The notes under the pieces: model-generated
Database searches by the model: none
Seen by the model: the letters and a program-made list of their open reading frames with translations, nothing else
What the model was told of the DNA's origin: nothing
NCBI RefSeq assembly: GCF_004116955.1
Contig: NZ_CP026362.1
Span: forward strand, 1,032,501-1,096,500
Direction of reading: 5' to 3'
DNA: 64,000 nucleotides
From: Bacillus vallismortis
GTDB lineage: Bacteria; Bacillota; Bacilli; Bacillales; Bacillaceae
Position numbers and translations under genes: made by a program
In this document: positions 35,603 to 46,365 of the stretch, piece after piece
Layout: every line of letters starts with the position of its first letter
How positions within the stretch are numbered: the first letter of the stretch is position 1

Positions 35603-36482
35603 ATTAACGAGTTTTCTGGCGGAGCGGAAAAAAACCATTGAAAATCAGCTTTCTGTCTATACAGAAAAGCTCGATATGCCGGACTCATTAAAAAAATCTA
35701 TGCTGTATTCCCTTGAGGCTGGCGGAAAACGGCTGCGGCCTCTCATTGTACTGGCCGTTTTAAACGCATATGGGAAAAATGAAAAGGACGGCATTCCGGT
35801 TGGCTGTGCTGTCGAAATGATTCACACGTATTCGTTAATTCACGATGATCTTCCTTGCATGGATGATGATGATTTGCGCCGCGGGAAGCCGACAAACCAT
35901 AAAGTGTTCGGAGAAGCGACTGCAGTATTAGCAGGTGACGGGCTGCTCACGGAAAGCTTCAAGCTGATCACCTCCCACGTATCAGACGAGGTGTCAGCAG
36001 AAAAGCGTCTTCGGCTTGTGAATGAACTGATTTCAGCGGCGGGCACTGAAGGCATGGTTGGGGGACAAGTAGCTGATATGGAGGCGGAAAACCGCCAAGT
36101 CACATTAGAAGAACTTGAATCCATTCATGAGCGGAAAACCGCCAAGCTCCTCGGTTTTTGTGTAACCGCGGGTGCGATTTTGGCGGATGCGCCGGAGGAA
36201 GATATTGAAACACTGCGTACCTTCAGCAGTCACATTGGAATCGGTTTTCAAATCAGAGACGATATTTTAGATTTAGAAGGCAGTGAAGAGAAAATCGGCA
36301 AACGTGTCGGTTCGGATACAACAAACGAAAAATCGACTTACCCGTCACTTCTGTCATTGGAAGGGGCCAAACATAAATTGGATGTTCACATCAATGAGGC
36401 GAAGCGTTTAATCAGTGGACTTTCTCTTCAAAAAGAGCTTTTATTTGAGCTTTGTGATTTAATTGCGGCAAGAGATCACTAA
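35592..36482 (+). CDS. ispA: Farnesyl diphosphate synthase
   Basis: This 296-residue isoprenyl synthase has the two aspartate-rich motifs: [14 protein letters not shown] (about 83-96) and DDILD in [24 protein letters not shown] and TERMVGGQ-like [10 protein letters not shown] are also present. It makes farnesyl diphosphate for undecaprenyl phosphate and menaquinone. The start is GTG 35592, 8 bp after AGGAGG. It lies just upstream of dxs, which supplies the same pathway. Confidence 0.97.
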
Positions 36483-36662
36483 ACCGATCCTGATTTGAAG
36501 CGGCTGCACGAGATATGGTAAAATGTAAGCAGTTTAAATGAAAAATGAAATGGAAGAGCGCGTTTGTCTTTTTTTATGTTTGAGAACTGGTCATTGTCCG
36601 GCTCGGCATGAGGAAGACATGTATCATTGCAGAAATTCATGCTGAAAGTGAGTTGATCCGCT

Positions 36663-38564
36663 TTGGATCTTTTATCAATACAGGACCCGTCATTTTTAAA
36701 AAACAAGTCCATTGATGAATTAGAAAAATTAAGTGATGAAATCCGTCAATTTTTAATTACAACGTTATCCGCTTCCGGCGGTCACATCGGCCCAAACTTA
36801 GGTGTCGTAGAACTTACTGTTGCGCTGCATAAAGAATTTAACAGCCCGAAAGATAAATTTTTGTGGGACGTTGGCCATCAGTCGTATGTCCACAAGCTGC
36901 TGACGGGGCGCGGAAAAGAATTTGCCACGCTTCGCCAGTACAAAGGGCTCTGCGGATTCCCAAAGCGGAGTGAAAGCGAGCATGATGTTTGGGAAACCGG
37001 GCACAGCTCAACCTCCTTGTCAGGGGCGATGGGAATGGCGGCTGCCCGTGATATTAAAGGAACGGATGAATTTATTATTCCGATCATTGGCGACGGCGCA
37101 CTGACCGGCGGAATGGCGCTTGAAGCGCTGAACCACATCGGCGACGAGAAAAAAGACATGATTGTCATCCTAAATGATAATGAAATGAGTATTGCCCCGA
37201 ATGTGGGTGCTATTCACTCTATGCTTGGGCGGCTGCGAACTGCTGGTAAATACCAGTGGGTGAAAGATGAGCTCGAATACTTGTTTAAAAAGATTCCGGC
37301 AGTTGGGGGCAAACTTGCCGCCACGGCGGAACGAGTGAAAGACAGCCTGAAATACATGCTCGTCTCGGGGATGTTTTTTGAAGAGCTTGGCTTTACGTAT
37401 TTAGGCCCGGTGGACGGACATTCTTATCATGAGTTGATTGAGAATCTTCAATACGCGAAAAAAACGAAAGGCCCTGTTCTCCTGCATGTCATCACGAAAA
37501 AAGGGAAGGGGTACAAACCGGCTGAGACCGATACAATCGGAACATGGCACGGTACCGGCCCATATAAAATCAATACCGGTGACTTTGTAAAACCGAAAGC
37601 AGCAGCCCCTTCATGGAGCGGTCTTGTCAGCGGCACTGTACAGCGAATGGCGCGAGAGGACGGACGCATTGTCGCCATTACACCGGCTATGCCTGTTGGC
37701 TCAAAGCTTGAAGGTTTCGCAAACGAATTCCCTGATCGCATGTTCGACGTAGGAATCGCCGAACAGCATGCGGCAACGATGGCCGCAGCTATGGCTATGC
37801 AGGGGATGAAGCCGTTTTTGGCGATTTATTCAACCTTCCTGCAAAGGGCGTATGACCAAGTGGTTCATGACATATGCCGCCAAAACGCCAATGTGTTTAT
37901 CGGAATTGACCGAGCAGGGCTTGTGGGTGCTGACGGAGAGACACATCAAGGTGTGTTTGATATTGCGTTTATGCGCCACATTCCAAACATGGTCTTAATG
38001 ATGCCGAAAGATGAAAATGAAGGACAGCATATGGTTCATACAGCACTCAGCTATGACGAAGGCCCGATTGCGATGCGTTTTCCGCGCGGAAACGGTCTCG
38101 GCGTCAAAATGGATGAACAGCTGAAAACGATTCCGATCGGCACGTGGGAAGTGCTGCGACCGGGGAACGATGCCGTCATCTTAACATTTGGAACAACAAT
38201 CGAAATGGCGCTTGAAGCAGCTGAAGAGCTGCAAAAAGAAGGCCTTTCCGTGCGCGTTGTGAATGCCCGTTATATTAAGCCGATTGATGAAAAGATGATG
38301 AAGGATATCCTAAAAGAAGGCTTGCCGATTTTAACGATTGAAGAAGCGGTCTTAGAAGGCGGATTCGGAAGCTCGATTTTAGAATTCGCTCATGATCAAG
38401 GTGAATTTCTTACACCGATCGACAGAATGGGTATCCCGGATCGGTTTATTGAACACGGCAGCGTAACTGCGCTTCTTGAAGAAATAGGATTGACAAAACA
38501 GCAGGCGGCAAACCGCATTCGATTACTGATGCCGCCGAAGACACACAAAGGAATTGGATCATGA
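36663..38564 (+). CDS. dxs: 1-deoxy-D-xylulose-5-phosphate synthase
   Basis: This 633-residue thiamine-diphosphate enzyme condenses pyruvate and glyceraldehyde-3-phosphate in the first step of the MEP isoprenoid pathway. It has [20 protein letters not shown], the ThDP motif [15 protein letters not shown] with [12 protein letters not shown], and the transketolase-like [18 protein letters not shown] in the second half. The start is TTG 36663, with AAAGTGAG upstream. Upstream of it lie 180 bp without a gene. It overlaps yqxC by 4 bp. Confidence 0.97.
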   Translation: MDLLSIQDPSFLKNKSIDELEKLSDEIRQFLITTLSASGGHIGPNLGVVELTVALHKEFNSPKDKFLWDVGHQSYVHKLLTGRGKEFATLRQYKGLCGFPKRSESEHDVWETGHSSTSLSGAMGMAAARDIKGTDEFIIPIIGDGALTGGMALEALNHIGDEKKDMIVILNDNEMSIAPNVGAIHSMLGRLRTAGKYQWVKDELEYLFKKIPAVGGKLAATAERVKDSLKYMLVSGMFFEELGFTYLGPVDGHSYHELIENLQYAKKTKGPVLLHVITKKGKGYKPAETDTIGTWHGTGPYKINTGDFVKPKAAAPSWSGLVSGTVQRMAREDGRIVAITPAMPVGSKLEGFANEFPDRMFDVGIAEQHAATMAAAMAMQGMKPFLAIYSTFLQRAYDQVVHDICRQNANVFIGIDRAGLVGADGETHQGVFDIAFMRHIPNMVLMMPKDENEGQHMVHTALSYDEGPIAMRFPRGNGLGVKMDEQLKTIPIGTWEVLRPGNDAVILTFGTTIEMALEAAEELQKEGLSVRVVNARYIKPIDEKMMKDILKEGLPILTIEEAVLEGGFGSSILEFAHDQGEFLTPIDRMGIPDRFIEHGSVTALLEEIGLTKQQAANRIRLLMPPKTHKGIGS

Positions 38565-39406
38565 CGTCAAAGAAAGAACGATTAGATGTTTTACTAGTAG
38601 AAAGAGGGCTGGCGGATACGCGGGAAAAAGCCAAGAGAGCCATTATGGCGGGGATCGTCTATTCAAACGAAAACCGCTTGGACAAGCCGGGAGAAAAAAT
38701 TGACCGCGATCTTCCGCTAACCGTCAAAGGAAACCCGCTGAAATATGTGAGCAGAGGCGGCTTAAAGCTTGAAAAAGCGCTAAAGGAGTTTCCCGTCTCT
38801 GTTAAGGATAAAATCATGATTGATATCGGCTCCTCCACCGGCGGTTTTACGGACTGCGCGTTGCAAAACGGTGCTAAACAGTCATACGCGGTGGATGTAG
38901 GCTACAATCAGCTTGCGTGGAAGCTTAGACAGGATGAACGGGTTGTCGTGATGGAACGGACAAACTTCCGTTTCGCCACACCGGCAGACTTTACAAAGGG
39001 CATGCCCGAGTTCGCCACGATTGATGTGTCCTTTATTTCACTGCGGCTCATCCTGCCTGTCCTTAAAACATTACTTGTGCCCGGCAGTGACTGCATGGCT
39101 CTTGTTAAGCCGCAGTTTGAAGCAGGACGGGAATCCGTCGGCAAAAAAGGGATTGTCAGAGATCCTAAAGTGCATGCTGATGTTCTCAAGCGTATGGTCA
39201 GTTTCTCTGCTGCAGAAGGTTATATCTGCAAAGGCCTGTCATTTTCTCCGATCACGGGAGGAGACGGCAACATTGAATTTCTCCTTCATTTGCATTGGCC
39301 GGGAGAGGGACAGGAAGGACAGGAGCTGTCAGAAGAGGAGATCAATCGCATTGTAGAAGAGGCACATAAGACGTTAAAAGAAAAAAAAGCAGATGTACCG
39401 GAATAA
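38561..39406 (+). CDS. yqxC: YqxC, TlyA-like S4/FtsJ rRNA methyltransferase
   Basis: This 281-residue protein combines an N-terminal S4 RNA-binding domain ([29 protein letters not shown], about 5-33, two parts) with an FtsJ-like SAM-dependent methyltransferase domain ([20 protein letters not shown], about 86-105; [26 protein letters not shown]). It belongs to the TlyA family of 2'-O-ribose methyltransferases/hemolysin-like proteins; the rRNA target is inferred from the family. It is translationally coupled to dxs. Confidence 0.93.
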   Translation: MTSKKERLDVLLVERGLADTREKAKRAIMAGIVYSNENRLDKPGEKIDRDLPLTVKGNPLKYVSRGGLKLEKALKEFPVSVKDKIMIDIGSSTGGFTDCALQNGAKQSYAVDVGYNQLAWKLRQDERVVVMERTNFRFATPADFTKGMPEFATIDVSFISLRLILPVLKTLLVPGSDCMALVKPQFEAGRESVGKKGIVRDPKVHADVLKRMVSFSAAEGYICKGLSFSPITGGDGNIEFLLHLHWPGEGQEGQELSEEEINRIVEEAHKTLKEKKADVPE

Positions 39407-39502
39407 TAGGGCGCTATTATTCCTTTTTTCTGCATTCATGTACATTTTGTAGAGAATCATATAACATAAAAGAACAGATAAGCTGGAAATAGAGGTGCTT
39501 AC

Positions 39503-39952
39503 ATGAACAAAGGCCAGAGGCATATTAAAATCAGAGAGATCATTACAAGCAATGAAATCGAAACGCAGGACGAATTGGTCGACATGCTGAAGCAGGATGG
39601 ATACAAAGTGACGCAAGCCACGGTTTCACGCGATATTAAAGAGCTTCACCTTGTAAAAGTGCCTACGAACAATGGCACTTACAAATACAGTCTTCCGGCA
39701 GACCAGCGGTTTAATCCGCTGTCCAAGCTGAAGCGGGCGCTGATGGACGCATTTGTGAAAATAGACTCAGCAAGCCATATGATCGTGCTGAAAACAATGC
39801 CCGGCAACGCCCAGGCAATCGGGGCACTGATGGATAATTTGGACTGGGATGAAATAATGGGAACCATTTGCGGAGATGACACGATTTTAATGATTTGCCG
39901 GACTCCTGAAGACACAGACGGCGTAAAAAACAGGCTGCTTGAGCTGCTGTAA
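39503..39952 (+). CDS. ahrC: Arginine repressor/activator AhrC
   Basis: This 149-residue ArgR-family regulator has an N-terminal winged helix ([46 protein letters not shown], about 6-52, several parts) and a C-terminal arginine-binding hexamer domain with [29 protein letters not shown] (two parts). It represses arginine synthesis and activates catabolism. AGAGGTG precedes the ATG. recN follows after 34 bp, as in other Firmicutes. Confidence 0.97.
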   Translation: MNKGQRHIKIREIITSNEIETQDELVDMLKQDGYKVTQATVSRDIKELHLVKVPTNNGTYKYSLPADQRFNPLSKLKRALMDAFVKIDSASHMIVLKTMPGNAQAIGALMDNLDWDEIMGTICGDDTILMICRTPEDTDGVKNRLLELL

Positions 39953-39986
39953 CAGAAATCTAACAAGATAAGAGGTGTAATGCTGT

Positions 39987-41717
39987 TTGTTAGCTGAACT
40001 ATCCATTAAAAACTTTGCCATTATTGAGGAACTGACGGTTTCTTTTGAACGAGGGCTCACGGTTTTAACAGGAGAAACCGGAGCCGGCAAGTCCATCATC
40101 ATAGATGCCATTTCTCTATTAGTCGGAGGCCGCGGCTCATCTGAATTTGTCAGATATGGAGAGGCAAAAGCCGAGCTTGAAGGCTTGTTTCTATTGGAGA
40201 GCGGCCATCCTGTTTTTGAAGTATGCGCTGAGCAGGGAATTGACGTTTCAGACGAAATGATCATCATGAGGAGGGACATCAGCACGAGCGGAAAAAGCGT
40301 TTGCCGCATTAATGGCAAGCTTGTTACGATTGCCTCGCTAAGAGAGATCGGCAGGCTTTTATTAGATATTCACGGGCAGCACGATAACCAGCTGTTAATG
40401 GAAGACGAAAATCATCTCCAGCTGTTGGACAAGTTTGCCGGAGCCGAAGCGGAAAGCGCGCTTCAAGCGTATCAGGAAGGGTATCAACGATATATGAAGC
40501 TGCTTAAAAAGCTAAAGCAGCTTTCTGAAAGCGAACAGGAAATGGCCCACCGTCTTGATCTCATTCAATTTCAGCTTGAAGAAATTGAATCGGCCAAGCT
40601 CGAGCTTAATGAAGATGAACAGCTTCAGGAAGAGCGCCAGCAATTTTCAAATTTTGAAAAGATCTATGAATCGCTGCAAAATGCATATAATGCGCTTCGA
40701 AGCGAGCAGGGCGGACTGGATTGGGTCGGAATGGCTTCAGCGCAGCTTGAAGATATATCCGATATTAACGAACCGCTGAAAAAGCTGTCTGAAAATGTGT
40801 CGAACTCCTACTATCTTTTGGAGGACGCTACATTTCAGATGAGAAATATGCTGGATGAGCTTGAATATGATCCGGAACGCCTGAATGATATTGAGACGCG
40901 TCTTAATGAAATCAAACAGCTGAAACGAAAATACGGTGCGTCTGTTGAGGATATTTTGGAATACGCTTCTAAAATTGAAGAAGAGATTGACCAAATAGAA
41001 AATAGAGACAGCCACCTTCAAAGTGTGAAGAAGGAGCTTGATTCAGTCGGCAAAGATGTCGCAGTGGAAGCGGAAAATGTTTCAAAAATCCGCAAAACAT
41101 GGGCGAAAAAGCTGGCTGATGAGATTCATCGGGAATTAAAAAGCCTCTATATGGAAAAAACAACTTTTGATACGGAATTTAAGGTCAGAACAGCGCCCCG
41201 AAATGAAGAGGCGCCAATTGTAAACGGCCAGCCTGTCCAACTGACTGAACAAGGGATTGATTTGGTGAAGTTTTTAATTTCAACCAATACAGGCGAACCG
41301 CTCAAATCTCTTTCGAAAGTCGCTTCCGGAGGAGAGCTGTCACGAGTGATGCTTGCTATGAAAAGCATTTTTTCCTCCCAACAGGATGTGACGTCGATTA
41401 TATTCGATGAGGTTGATACCGGAGTAAGCGGCAGAGTCGCACAGGCAATCGCTGAGAAGATCCATAAAGTATCAATAGGCTCGCAAGTGCTGTGCATTAC
41501 ACATTTGCCTCAGGTGGCCGCCATGGCCGATACGCACCTTTATATTGCGAAGGAGTTAAAAGACGGCAGAACGACAACACATGTCAAGCCGCTGTCTAAG
41601 CAGGAAAAGGTAACAGAAATCGGACGCATGATTGCCGGCGTCGAAGTAACAGACGTAACGAAACGCCATGCAAAAGAACTTTTAAGACAAGCGGATCAAG
41701 TCAAAACAACCGGGTAG
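39987..41717 (+). CDS. recN: DNA repair ATPase RecN
   Basis: This 576-residue SMC-like protein is recruited early to double-strand breaks. Walker A is LTGETGAGKSIIIDAI (about 28-43), followed by LLDIHGQHDNQLL; long coiled coils occupy the middle (about 160-360); the C-terminal half has the ABC signature ASGGELSRVMLAMK and Walker B TSIIFDEVDTGVSG. The start is TTG 39987, 9 bp after AAGAGGTG. A terminator follows. Confidence 0.97.
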   Translation: MLAELSIKNFAIIEELTVSFERGLTVLTGETGAGKSIIIDAISLLVGGRGSSEFVRYGEAKAELEGLFLLESGHPVFEVCAEQGIDVSDEMIIMRRDISTSGKSVCRINGKLVTIASLREIGRLLLDIHGQHDNQLLMEDENHLQLLDKFAGAEAESALQAYQEGYQRYMKLLKKLKQLSESEQEMAHRLDLIQFQLEEIESAKLELNEDEQLQEERQQFSNFEKIYESLQNAYNALRSEQGGLDWVGMASAQLEDISDINEPLKKLSENVSNSYYLLEDATFQMRNMLDELEYDPERLNDIETRLNEIKQLKRKYGASVEDILEYASKIEEEIDQIENRDSHLQSVKKELDSVGKDVAVEAENVSKIRKTWAKKLADEIHRELKSLYMEKTTFDTEFKVRTAPRNEEAPIVNGQPVQLTEQGIDLVKFLISTNTGEPLKSLSKVASGGELSRVMLAMKSIFSSQQDVTSIIFDEVDTGVSGRVAQAIAEKIHKVSIGSQVLCITHLPQVAAMADTHLYIAKELKDGRTTTHVKPLSKQEKVTEIGRMIAGVEVTDVTKRHAKELLRQADQVKTTG

Positions 41718-41747
41718 GCTGCGCGAAAAGCGCAGCTTATTTTTTTC
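41716..41747 (+). terminator. recN terminator
   Basis: GCTGCGC and GCGCAGC form a perfect stem around GAAAA, followed by TTATTTTTTT. The recN stop lies at its left edge. Confidence 0.88.
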
Positions 41748-41891
41748 GAGCACATCCATTCGTTCATCAGTATATCCAATGTTTTTCTTTATATGACAGT
41801 TATAAATAAGCCGTCAAAAGGCAAAATTAAATGATGTAGCAGCAAGTCATAAAGAAGGTGTGGGATAGGAGCGAGGAGAGTGAAGTAGTAA

Positions 41892-43172
41892 ATGCCCGAT
41901 AACATCAGAAAAGCAGTAGGTTTAATTCTCCTTGTTTCGTTATTAAGTGTAGGTTTGTGCAAACCGCTAAAAGAGTATTTACTGATTCCAACGCAAATGA
42001 GAGTATTTGAAACCCAAACACAAGCGATTGAAACGGGTTTATCGGTAAACGCTCATTCACAAGAATCTTCAGAAGCGTTTACAGTAAAGAAAGACCCGCA
42101 TGAAATCAAGGTGACAGGCAAAAAATCAGGTGAATCAGAGTTAGTATACGATCTTGCAGGATTTCCAATCAAAAAAACAAAAGTACAAGTTCTTCCTGAT
42201 TTAAAAGTCATACCTGGCGGACAATCGATCGGTGTTAAACTTCATTCCGTCGGTGTTCTTGTCGTCGGATTTCATCAAATCAACACGAGTGAAGGCAAAA
42301 AATCGCCGGGAGAAACGGCCGGTATTGAAGCGGGCGACATCATTATTGAAATGAATGGACAGAAAATTGAAAAAATGAATGATGTAGCCCCATATATCCA
42401 GCATGCCGGAAAAACTGGAGAATCGTTAGATTTGCTCATTAAACGTGATAAACAGAAAATCAAAACAAAGCTCATTCCGGAAAAAGATGATGCAGAAGGT
42501 AAGTACAGAATTGGGTTATATATCAGGGATTCTGCCGCTGGCATCGGTACAATGACTTTTTATGAACCAAAGTCAAAAAAATACGGAGCACTTGGCCATG
42601 TGATTTCCGATATGGACACAAAGAAACCGATTGTCGTGGAGAATGGAGAAATCGTTAAATCAACTGTAACATCAATTGAAAAAGGGACAGGCGGAAATCC
42701 GGGAGAAAAACTGGCGCGATTTTCCTCAGAACGCAAAACGATCGGGGATATTAACAGAAACAGCCCGTTTGGGATATTCGGCACACTTCATCAGCCGATT
42801 CAAAACAACATTTCAGATCGAGCACTGCCGGTTGCGTTTTCTACTGAAGTCAAAAAAGGGCCGGCTGAAATTTTAACGGTCATTAATAATGACAAGGTAG
42901 AAAAATTTGATATTGAAATCATCAGCACAACCCCGCAAAAATTCCCGGCGACAAAAGGGATGGTCTTAAAAATAACTGATCCAAGGCTGTTGAAAGAAAC
43001 TGGCGGCATCGTCCAGGGGATGAGCGGAAGCCCGATCATCCAAAATGGAAAAGTAATCGGCGCTGTTACCCATGTGTTTGTAAATGACCCGACAAGCGGA
43101 TATGGCGTTCATATAGAATGGATGCTGTCAGAAGCAGGAATCGATATTGACGGAAAAGAAAAAGCAAGCTGA
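41892..43172 (+). CDS. spoIVB: SpoIVB, PDZ serine protease that triggers sigma-K activation
   Basis: This 426-residue secreted, membrane-tethered forespore protease cleaves SpoIVFA and so releases pro-sigma-K processing in the mother cell. It has an N-terminal hydrophobic anchor (about 6-24), a PDZ domain (about 110-200, with [10 protein letters not shown] and [17 protein letters not shown]), and an SA-clan protease domain with GALGHVISD (catalytic His) and [11 protein letters not shown] (catalytic Ser, near 378-380). The ATG 41892 follows GCGAGGAGAG. It is upstream of spo0A, as in all Bacillus. Confidence 0.97.
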   Translation: MPDNIRKAVGLILLVSLLSVGLCKPLKEYLLIPTQMRVFETQTQAIETGLSVNAHSQESSEAFTVKKDPHEIKVTGKKSGESELVYDLAGFPIKKTKVQVLPDLKVIPGGQSIGVKLHSVGVLVVGFHQINTSEGKKSPGETAGIEAGDIIIEMNGQKIEKMNDVAPYIQHAGKTGESLDLLIKRDKQKIKTKLIPEKDDAEGKYRIGLYIRDSAAGIGTMTFYEPKSKKYGALGHVISDMDTKKPIVVENGEIVKSTVTSIEKGTGGNPGEKLARFSSERKTIGDINRNSPFGIFGTLHQPIQNNISDRALPVAFSTEVKKGPAEILTVINNDKVEKFDIEIISTTPQKFPATKGMVLKITDPRLLKETGGIVQGMSGSPIIQNGKVIGAVTHVFVNDPTSGYGVHIEWMLSEAGIDIDGKEKAS

Positions 43173-43197
43173 CTGCCGGAATTCCGGCAGTTTTTTT
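43173..43197 (+). terminator. spoIVB terminator
   Basis: CTGCCGGAATTCCGGCAG is an 18-bp perfect palindrome followed by seven T, directly after the spoIVB stop. Confidence 0.92.
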
Positions 43198-43255
43198 GTT
43201 TTGACCCCTCTTCACTTCTCAGAATACATAAGGTAAAATATACAAAAGAAGATTT

Positions 43256-43393
43256 TTCGACAAATTCACGTTTCCTTGTTTGTCAAATTTCATTTTTAGT
43301 CGAAAAACGGAGAAAAACATAGAATTACAAAGATATGCCACTAATATTGGTGATTATGATTTTTTTAGAGGGTATATAGCGGTTTTGTCGAAT
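43256..43393 (+). promoter_or_regulatory. spo0A control region: 0A boxes and sigma-H promoter
   Basis: Perfect 0A boxes occur as TTCGACA (43256-43262) and, on the other strand, TGTCGAA (43386-43392); weaker copies include TGTCAAA (43281-43287) and AGTCGAAAA near 43299. A sigma-H-like promoter reads AGGGTAT (43369-43375), 13 bp, CGAAT (43389-43393), so the last box overlaps its -10. This agrees with the known autoregulated dual-promoter control of spo0A. Confidence 0.75.
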
Positions 43394-43446
43394 GTAAACA
43401 TGTAGCAAGGGTGAATCCTGTTAACTACATTTGGGGAGGAAGAAAC

Positions 43447-44250
43447 GTGGAGAAAATTAAAGTTTGTGTTGCTGACGATAATCGAGAGCTGGTAAGCCTG
43501 TTGAGTGAATATATAGAAGGACAGGAAGACATGGAAGTCATCGGTGTTGCTTATAACGGACAGGAATGCCTGTCGTTGTTTAAAGAAAAAGATCCCGATG
43601 TGCTCGTATTGGATATTATTATGCCGCATTTGGACGGACTTGCGGTTATAGAGCGGCTGCGGGAATCAGACCTGAAAAAACAGCCGAATGTCATTATGCT
43701 GACAGCCTTTGGGCAGGAAGATGTCACGAAAAAGGCCGTCGATTTAGGCGCGTCCTACTTTATTCTGAAACCGTTTGATATGGAAAACCTTGTCGGGCAT
43801 ATCCGCCAGGTCAGCGGGAATGCAAGCAGCGTGACGCATCGCGCGCCGTCATCACAAAGCAGCATTATACGCAGCGCCCAGCCAGAACCAAAGAAGAAAA
43901 ATCTCGACGCGAGCATCACAAGCATTATCCATGAAATCGGCGTCCCAGCACATATTAAGGGCTATCTCTATCTGCGCGAAGCCATCTCAATGGTATACAA
44001 TGACATTGAATTGCTCGGCAGCATTACTAAAGTTCTCTATCCGGACATCGCCAAAAAATTCAACACAACCGCAAGCCGTGTAGAAAGAGCAATCCGCCAT
44101 GCGATTGAAGTCGCATGGAGCAGAGGGAACATTGATTCGATTTCCTCGTTGTTCGGCTATACAGTCAGCATGACAAAAGCCAAACCTACCAACTCAGAGT
44201 TCATTGCGATGGTTGCGGATAAGCTGAGATTAGAGCATAAGGCTTCTTAG
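43447..44250 (+). CDS. spo0A: Spo0A, master regulator of sporulation
   Basis: This 267-residue response regulator has a receiver domain (1-125) with the acidic pocket ADDN (D10, D11), the phospho-acceptor D56 in [14 protein letters not shown], and the conserved Thr and Lys (MLTAFGQ, FILKPFD). A linker (about 126-150) follows, then the effector domain with the recognition helix region [22 protein letters not shown]. The start is GTG 43447, after GGGGAGGAAG. The effector region appears identical to strain 168 (recalled). Spo0A also controls sinI at the start of this window. Confidence 0.98.
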   Translation: MEKIKVCVADDNRELVSLLSEYIEGQEDMEVIGVAYNGQECLSLFKEKDPDVLVLDIIMPHLDGLAVIERLRESDLKKQPNVIMLTAFGQEDVTKKAVDLGASYFILKPFDMENLVGHIRQVSGNASSVTHRAPSSQSSIIRSAQPEPKKKNLDASITSIIHEIGVPAHIKGYLYLREAISMVYNDIELLGSITKVLYPDIAKKFNTTASRVERAIRHAIEVAWSRGNIDSISSLFGYTVSMTKAKPTNSEFIAMVADKLRLEHKAS

Positions 44251-44279
44251 GCATGAGAATAGTAGCGGATGATTAAATC

Positions 44280-44328
44280 AAACGTCTTTTATTTATTGGT
44301 TTGCGCTGATAAATAAGAGGCGTTTTGT
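44280..44328 (+). terminator. spo0A terminator
   Basis: AAACGTCTTTTATTTAT pairs with ATAAATAAGAGGCGTTTT in a long, slightly imperfect stem with TTTTGTTTT at its end. Confidence 0.8.
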
Positions 44329-44383
44329 TTTGGGGAAATATCGTCATGATAGGAAGGATTTTTTTCCGCAAGGAGTGATGCAT

Positions 44384-44563
44384 GTGTTTGAAAAGTATGG
44401 CTTGTTGATTGCACTATTTATTCTTGCGCTTTGCGTCAATTCGAACATCATTATAGAATCACGCATACTAGGCACCTTGATCGACTTTATCTCATTTACA
44501 GCCATAATTTCTTGTGTTTTCTGTGCTTGGAGAATTAAAACCAAACAATCAGAAGCAAATTGA
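44384..44563 (+). CDS. Hypothetical small membrane protein (59 aa)
   Basis: The start is GTG 44384, 8 bp after AGGAG; an upstream in-frame extension through the spo0A terminator region is less likely. The product MFEKYGLLIALFILALCVNS continues to a second hydrophobic helix (about 30-50) and a charged tail, so two membrane segments are predicted. I do not recognise a function. It stands alone between spo0A and yqiG. Confidence 0.6.
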   Translation: MFEKYGLLIALFILALCVNSNIIIESRILGTLIDFISFTAIISCVFCAWRIKTKQSEAN

Positions 44564-44622
44564 AACCTTTTCCCTGTAAAATCGTAAGTAAGGAAGCATA
44601 CATGAGCAAAGGAGACGTACGA

Positions 44623-44736
44623 ATGAAAAAGAAAAAAGCAAGAAAGCGTGACGGGCTTCTCCTAGATTTGCTTCCTGAAGCAGCTGGCGAGCTTCTTCTC
44701 TTGCTATTTAGATGTTTACATAAACTATTGATTTAA
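44623..44736 (+). CDS. Candidate small basic amphipathic protein (37 aa)
   Basis: ATG 44623 follows AAAGGAG with an 8-base spacer. The product starts MKKKKARKRDGLLLDLLPEA and ends in a leucine-rich stretch (GELLLLLFRCLHKLLI), so it has a basic head and an amphipathic or membrane-inserting tail. An earlier in-frame ATG at 44602 lacks a good site. No homologue recognised. It is followed by a hairpin that mainly serves yqiG. Confidence 0.5.
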   Translation: MKKKKARKRDGLLLDLLPEAAGELLLLLFRCLHKLLI

Positions 44737-44745
44737 AGTTGAAAA

Positions 44746-44772
44746 AGACTGCCGAAATCGTTTCGGCAGTCT
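44746..44772. terminator. Terminator of yqiG, possibly bidirectional
   Basis: AGACTGCCGAAA and TTTCGGCAGTCT form a perfect 12-bp stem with a TCG loop. A-runs on the left give a T-run for the minus strand, hence for yqiG. Confidence 0.85.
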
Positions 44773-44779
44773 CCGCACA

Positions 44780-45898
44780 TTAATCTTTATAGGGCACCCA
44801 GCCAGGCGTGTTCACAATCGCTTGCCATAGCGGTTCAGGCAAATGGTATTTTTCTTTATCTGTGCCTTTAATTACGGTTTCGATTTGTTTTTCCCGGCCC
44901 TCTTTTACTTTCACAGTCCAGTCAGGGTCAACTAAAATTTCTCGTCCCATTGCGACAAGCGGAATACCGTTTTCGATGACGGCCAGTGCGTCATCTGCGG
45001 AATGGATGGAACCGACGGCAATCAGCGGCACTTTGTTGCCGACACGTTCATTCAATAAGTCCATGCGTGTGCGAGTCGGATCTGCACCGCGGCGCGCTTT
45101 TGAGTTCACGTCCATCAGTGAGATGTGAAGGTAATCCAACTCTTTATCCGCTAAAGCATCAACAAGCGTGAAGGTTTCTGTCATTGTTAATCCTGGTGTC
45201 TCAGGTTCTTCCGGAGACAGGCGGTAGCCGACTAAAAACGCACCCTTCGCATGTTCTGCAGCAGCTTTTTTCACTTCATCGACAATAGCGAGCGGGAAGG
45301 CTAACCGTTTTTCATCGCTTCCTCCCCAGCGGTCTGTACGCTGATTGGTTTTCGGAGAATAAAACTGCTGAATCAAGTAGCCGTTCGCGCCGTGAATTTC
45401 GACACCGTCAAAGCCGGCTTCAATGGCGCGTCTTGTCGCTTCTCCAAATGCCTTTACAATGTTTTCTGTTTCTTCTTCTGTTAAGGCGCGGGCAATTTGC
45501 TTGCCGTTATCAAATACGTCACTTGGCGCAACAACATCTTGTTGCGGAACGAGCTCAGACGGGCATTCAATGCCGCCGTGGTGAATTTGGACAACGGCTT
45601 TAGCGCCTTGCGACTGAATGGCTTGCGCTAATTTTTTTAAACCAGAGATGTTGGAGTCGTCATGGATGGCCGGCTGCCCGGGAAATGCTTTTCCGTCCGG
45701 CGTGACGTTGGCGCAGGCTGTAATCACCATTCCCATCTCTTTTGAGCGTGGGATGATGTAGTCAAGTTCTGCTTCAGAGATCGAACCGTCTTCATTAGAA
45801 GCGTAATGCGTCATTGGTGCCACTGTGATCCGGTTGTCGATTGTAACGCCGCTTTTAAACGTAAATGGTTCAAACAGCGGTTTATACGTAGGGTTCAT
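44780..45898 (-). CDS. yqiG: YqiG, NADH:flavin oxidoreductase of the Old Yellow Enzyme type
   Basis: This 372-residue FMN-dependent TIM-barrel oxidoreductase has ITVAPMTHYASN (about 25-36), QIHHGGIECPSELV (where OYE enzymes have the active-site His pair or His/Asn), FDGVEIHGANGYLIQQFYSP (catalytic-barrel motif, about 169-188) and the phosphate-binding IAVGSIH and LVAMGREILVDPDW. The ATG 45898 gives the known length. Physiological substrate unknown; OYEs reduce activated alkenes. Confidence 0.92.
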   Translation of the reverse strand: MNPTYKPLFEPFTFKSGVTIDNRITVAPMTHYASNEDGSISEAELDYIIPRSKEMGMVITACANVTPDGKAFPGQPAIHDDSNISGLKKLAQAIQSQGAKAVVQIHHGGIECPSELVPQQDVVAPSDVFDNGKQIARALTEEETENIVKAFGEATRRAIEAGFDGVEIHGANGYLIQQFYSPKTNQRTDRWGGSDEKRLAFPLAIVDEVKKAAAEHAKGAFLVGYRLSPEEPETPGLTMTETFTLVDALADKELDYLHISLMDVNSKARRGADPTRTRMDLLNERVGNKVPLIAVGSIHSADDALAVIENGIPLVAMGREILVDPDWTVKVKEGREKQIETVIKGTDKEKYHLPEPLWQAIVNTPGWVPYKD

Positions 45899-46365
45899 AT
45901 GATCATCTTCTTTCGTTTGGATTCGCACATATTCTAGCCTATATGTGAAAATTAATGCAATTGATTTGCTTTACCGGCTGAATATCTTGAGTATAGCTTG
46001 ATATTTTCTCCGCTTTTTTTCGAGCTTCTTGAAGATTGACAACAAAATCGCTTGCTCAAAGGAAGAGCGTGAATTTTTATGGAACATCACTTAAGAAGAT
46101 TACGCCTCGCTACTCACCCGTCAAACGATTCGCACCTCTCATTCTTCACATGTTTAATGTGTTTTTCATATAGACACTTCCTCATAGACACGACTGTTTT
46201 CTTTAAAAAACATGGAATCCTCATGCTGATTTTTCGCGTAATATTGGCAAAAGGCCGCAGAAGCATTTTCGGTGAGGTTGATGAGATGGGCCTTTATCCT
46301 AGAGTGGTAGCGTTACAAACTGTATAATGGAGAAAACAGGAAACTTTAAGGGTTGAGGTGGAACG
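45899..46365. other. Intergenic gap yqiG-yqiK, no supported gene
   Basis: These 467 bp hold no convincing coding sequence; one 82-codon frame (46079-46327) lacks a ribosome-binding site and a recognisable product. A TATAAT hexamer at 46323-46328 is the likely -10 for yqiK, without a good -35. In strain 168, as I recall, yqiH and yqiI lie near here; they are not present. Confidence 0.6.

Noticed and set aside
46079-46327. 82-codon plus-strand frame between yqiG and yqiK
   Set aside because: No ribosome-binding site, no recognisable product, unusual composition; the stretch looks non-coding.
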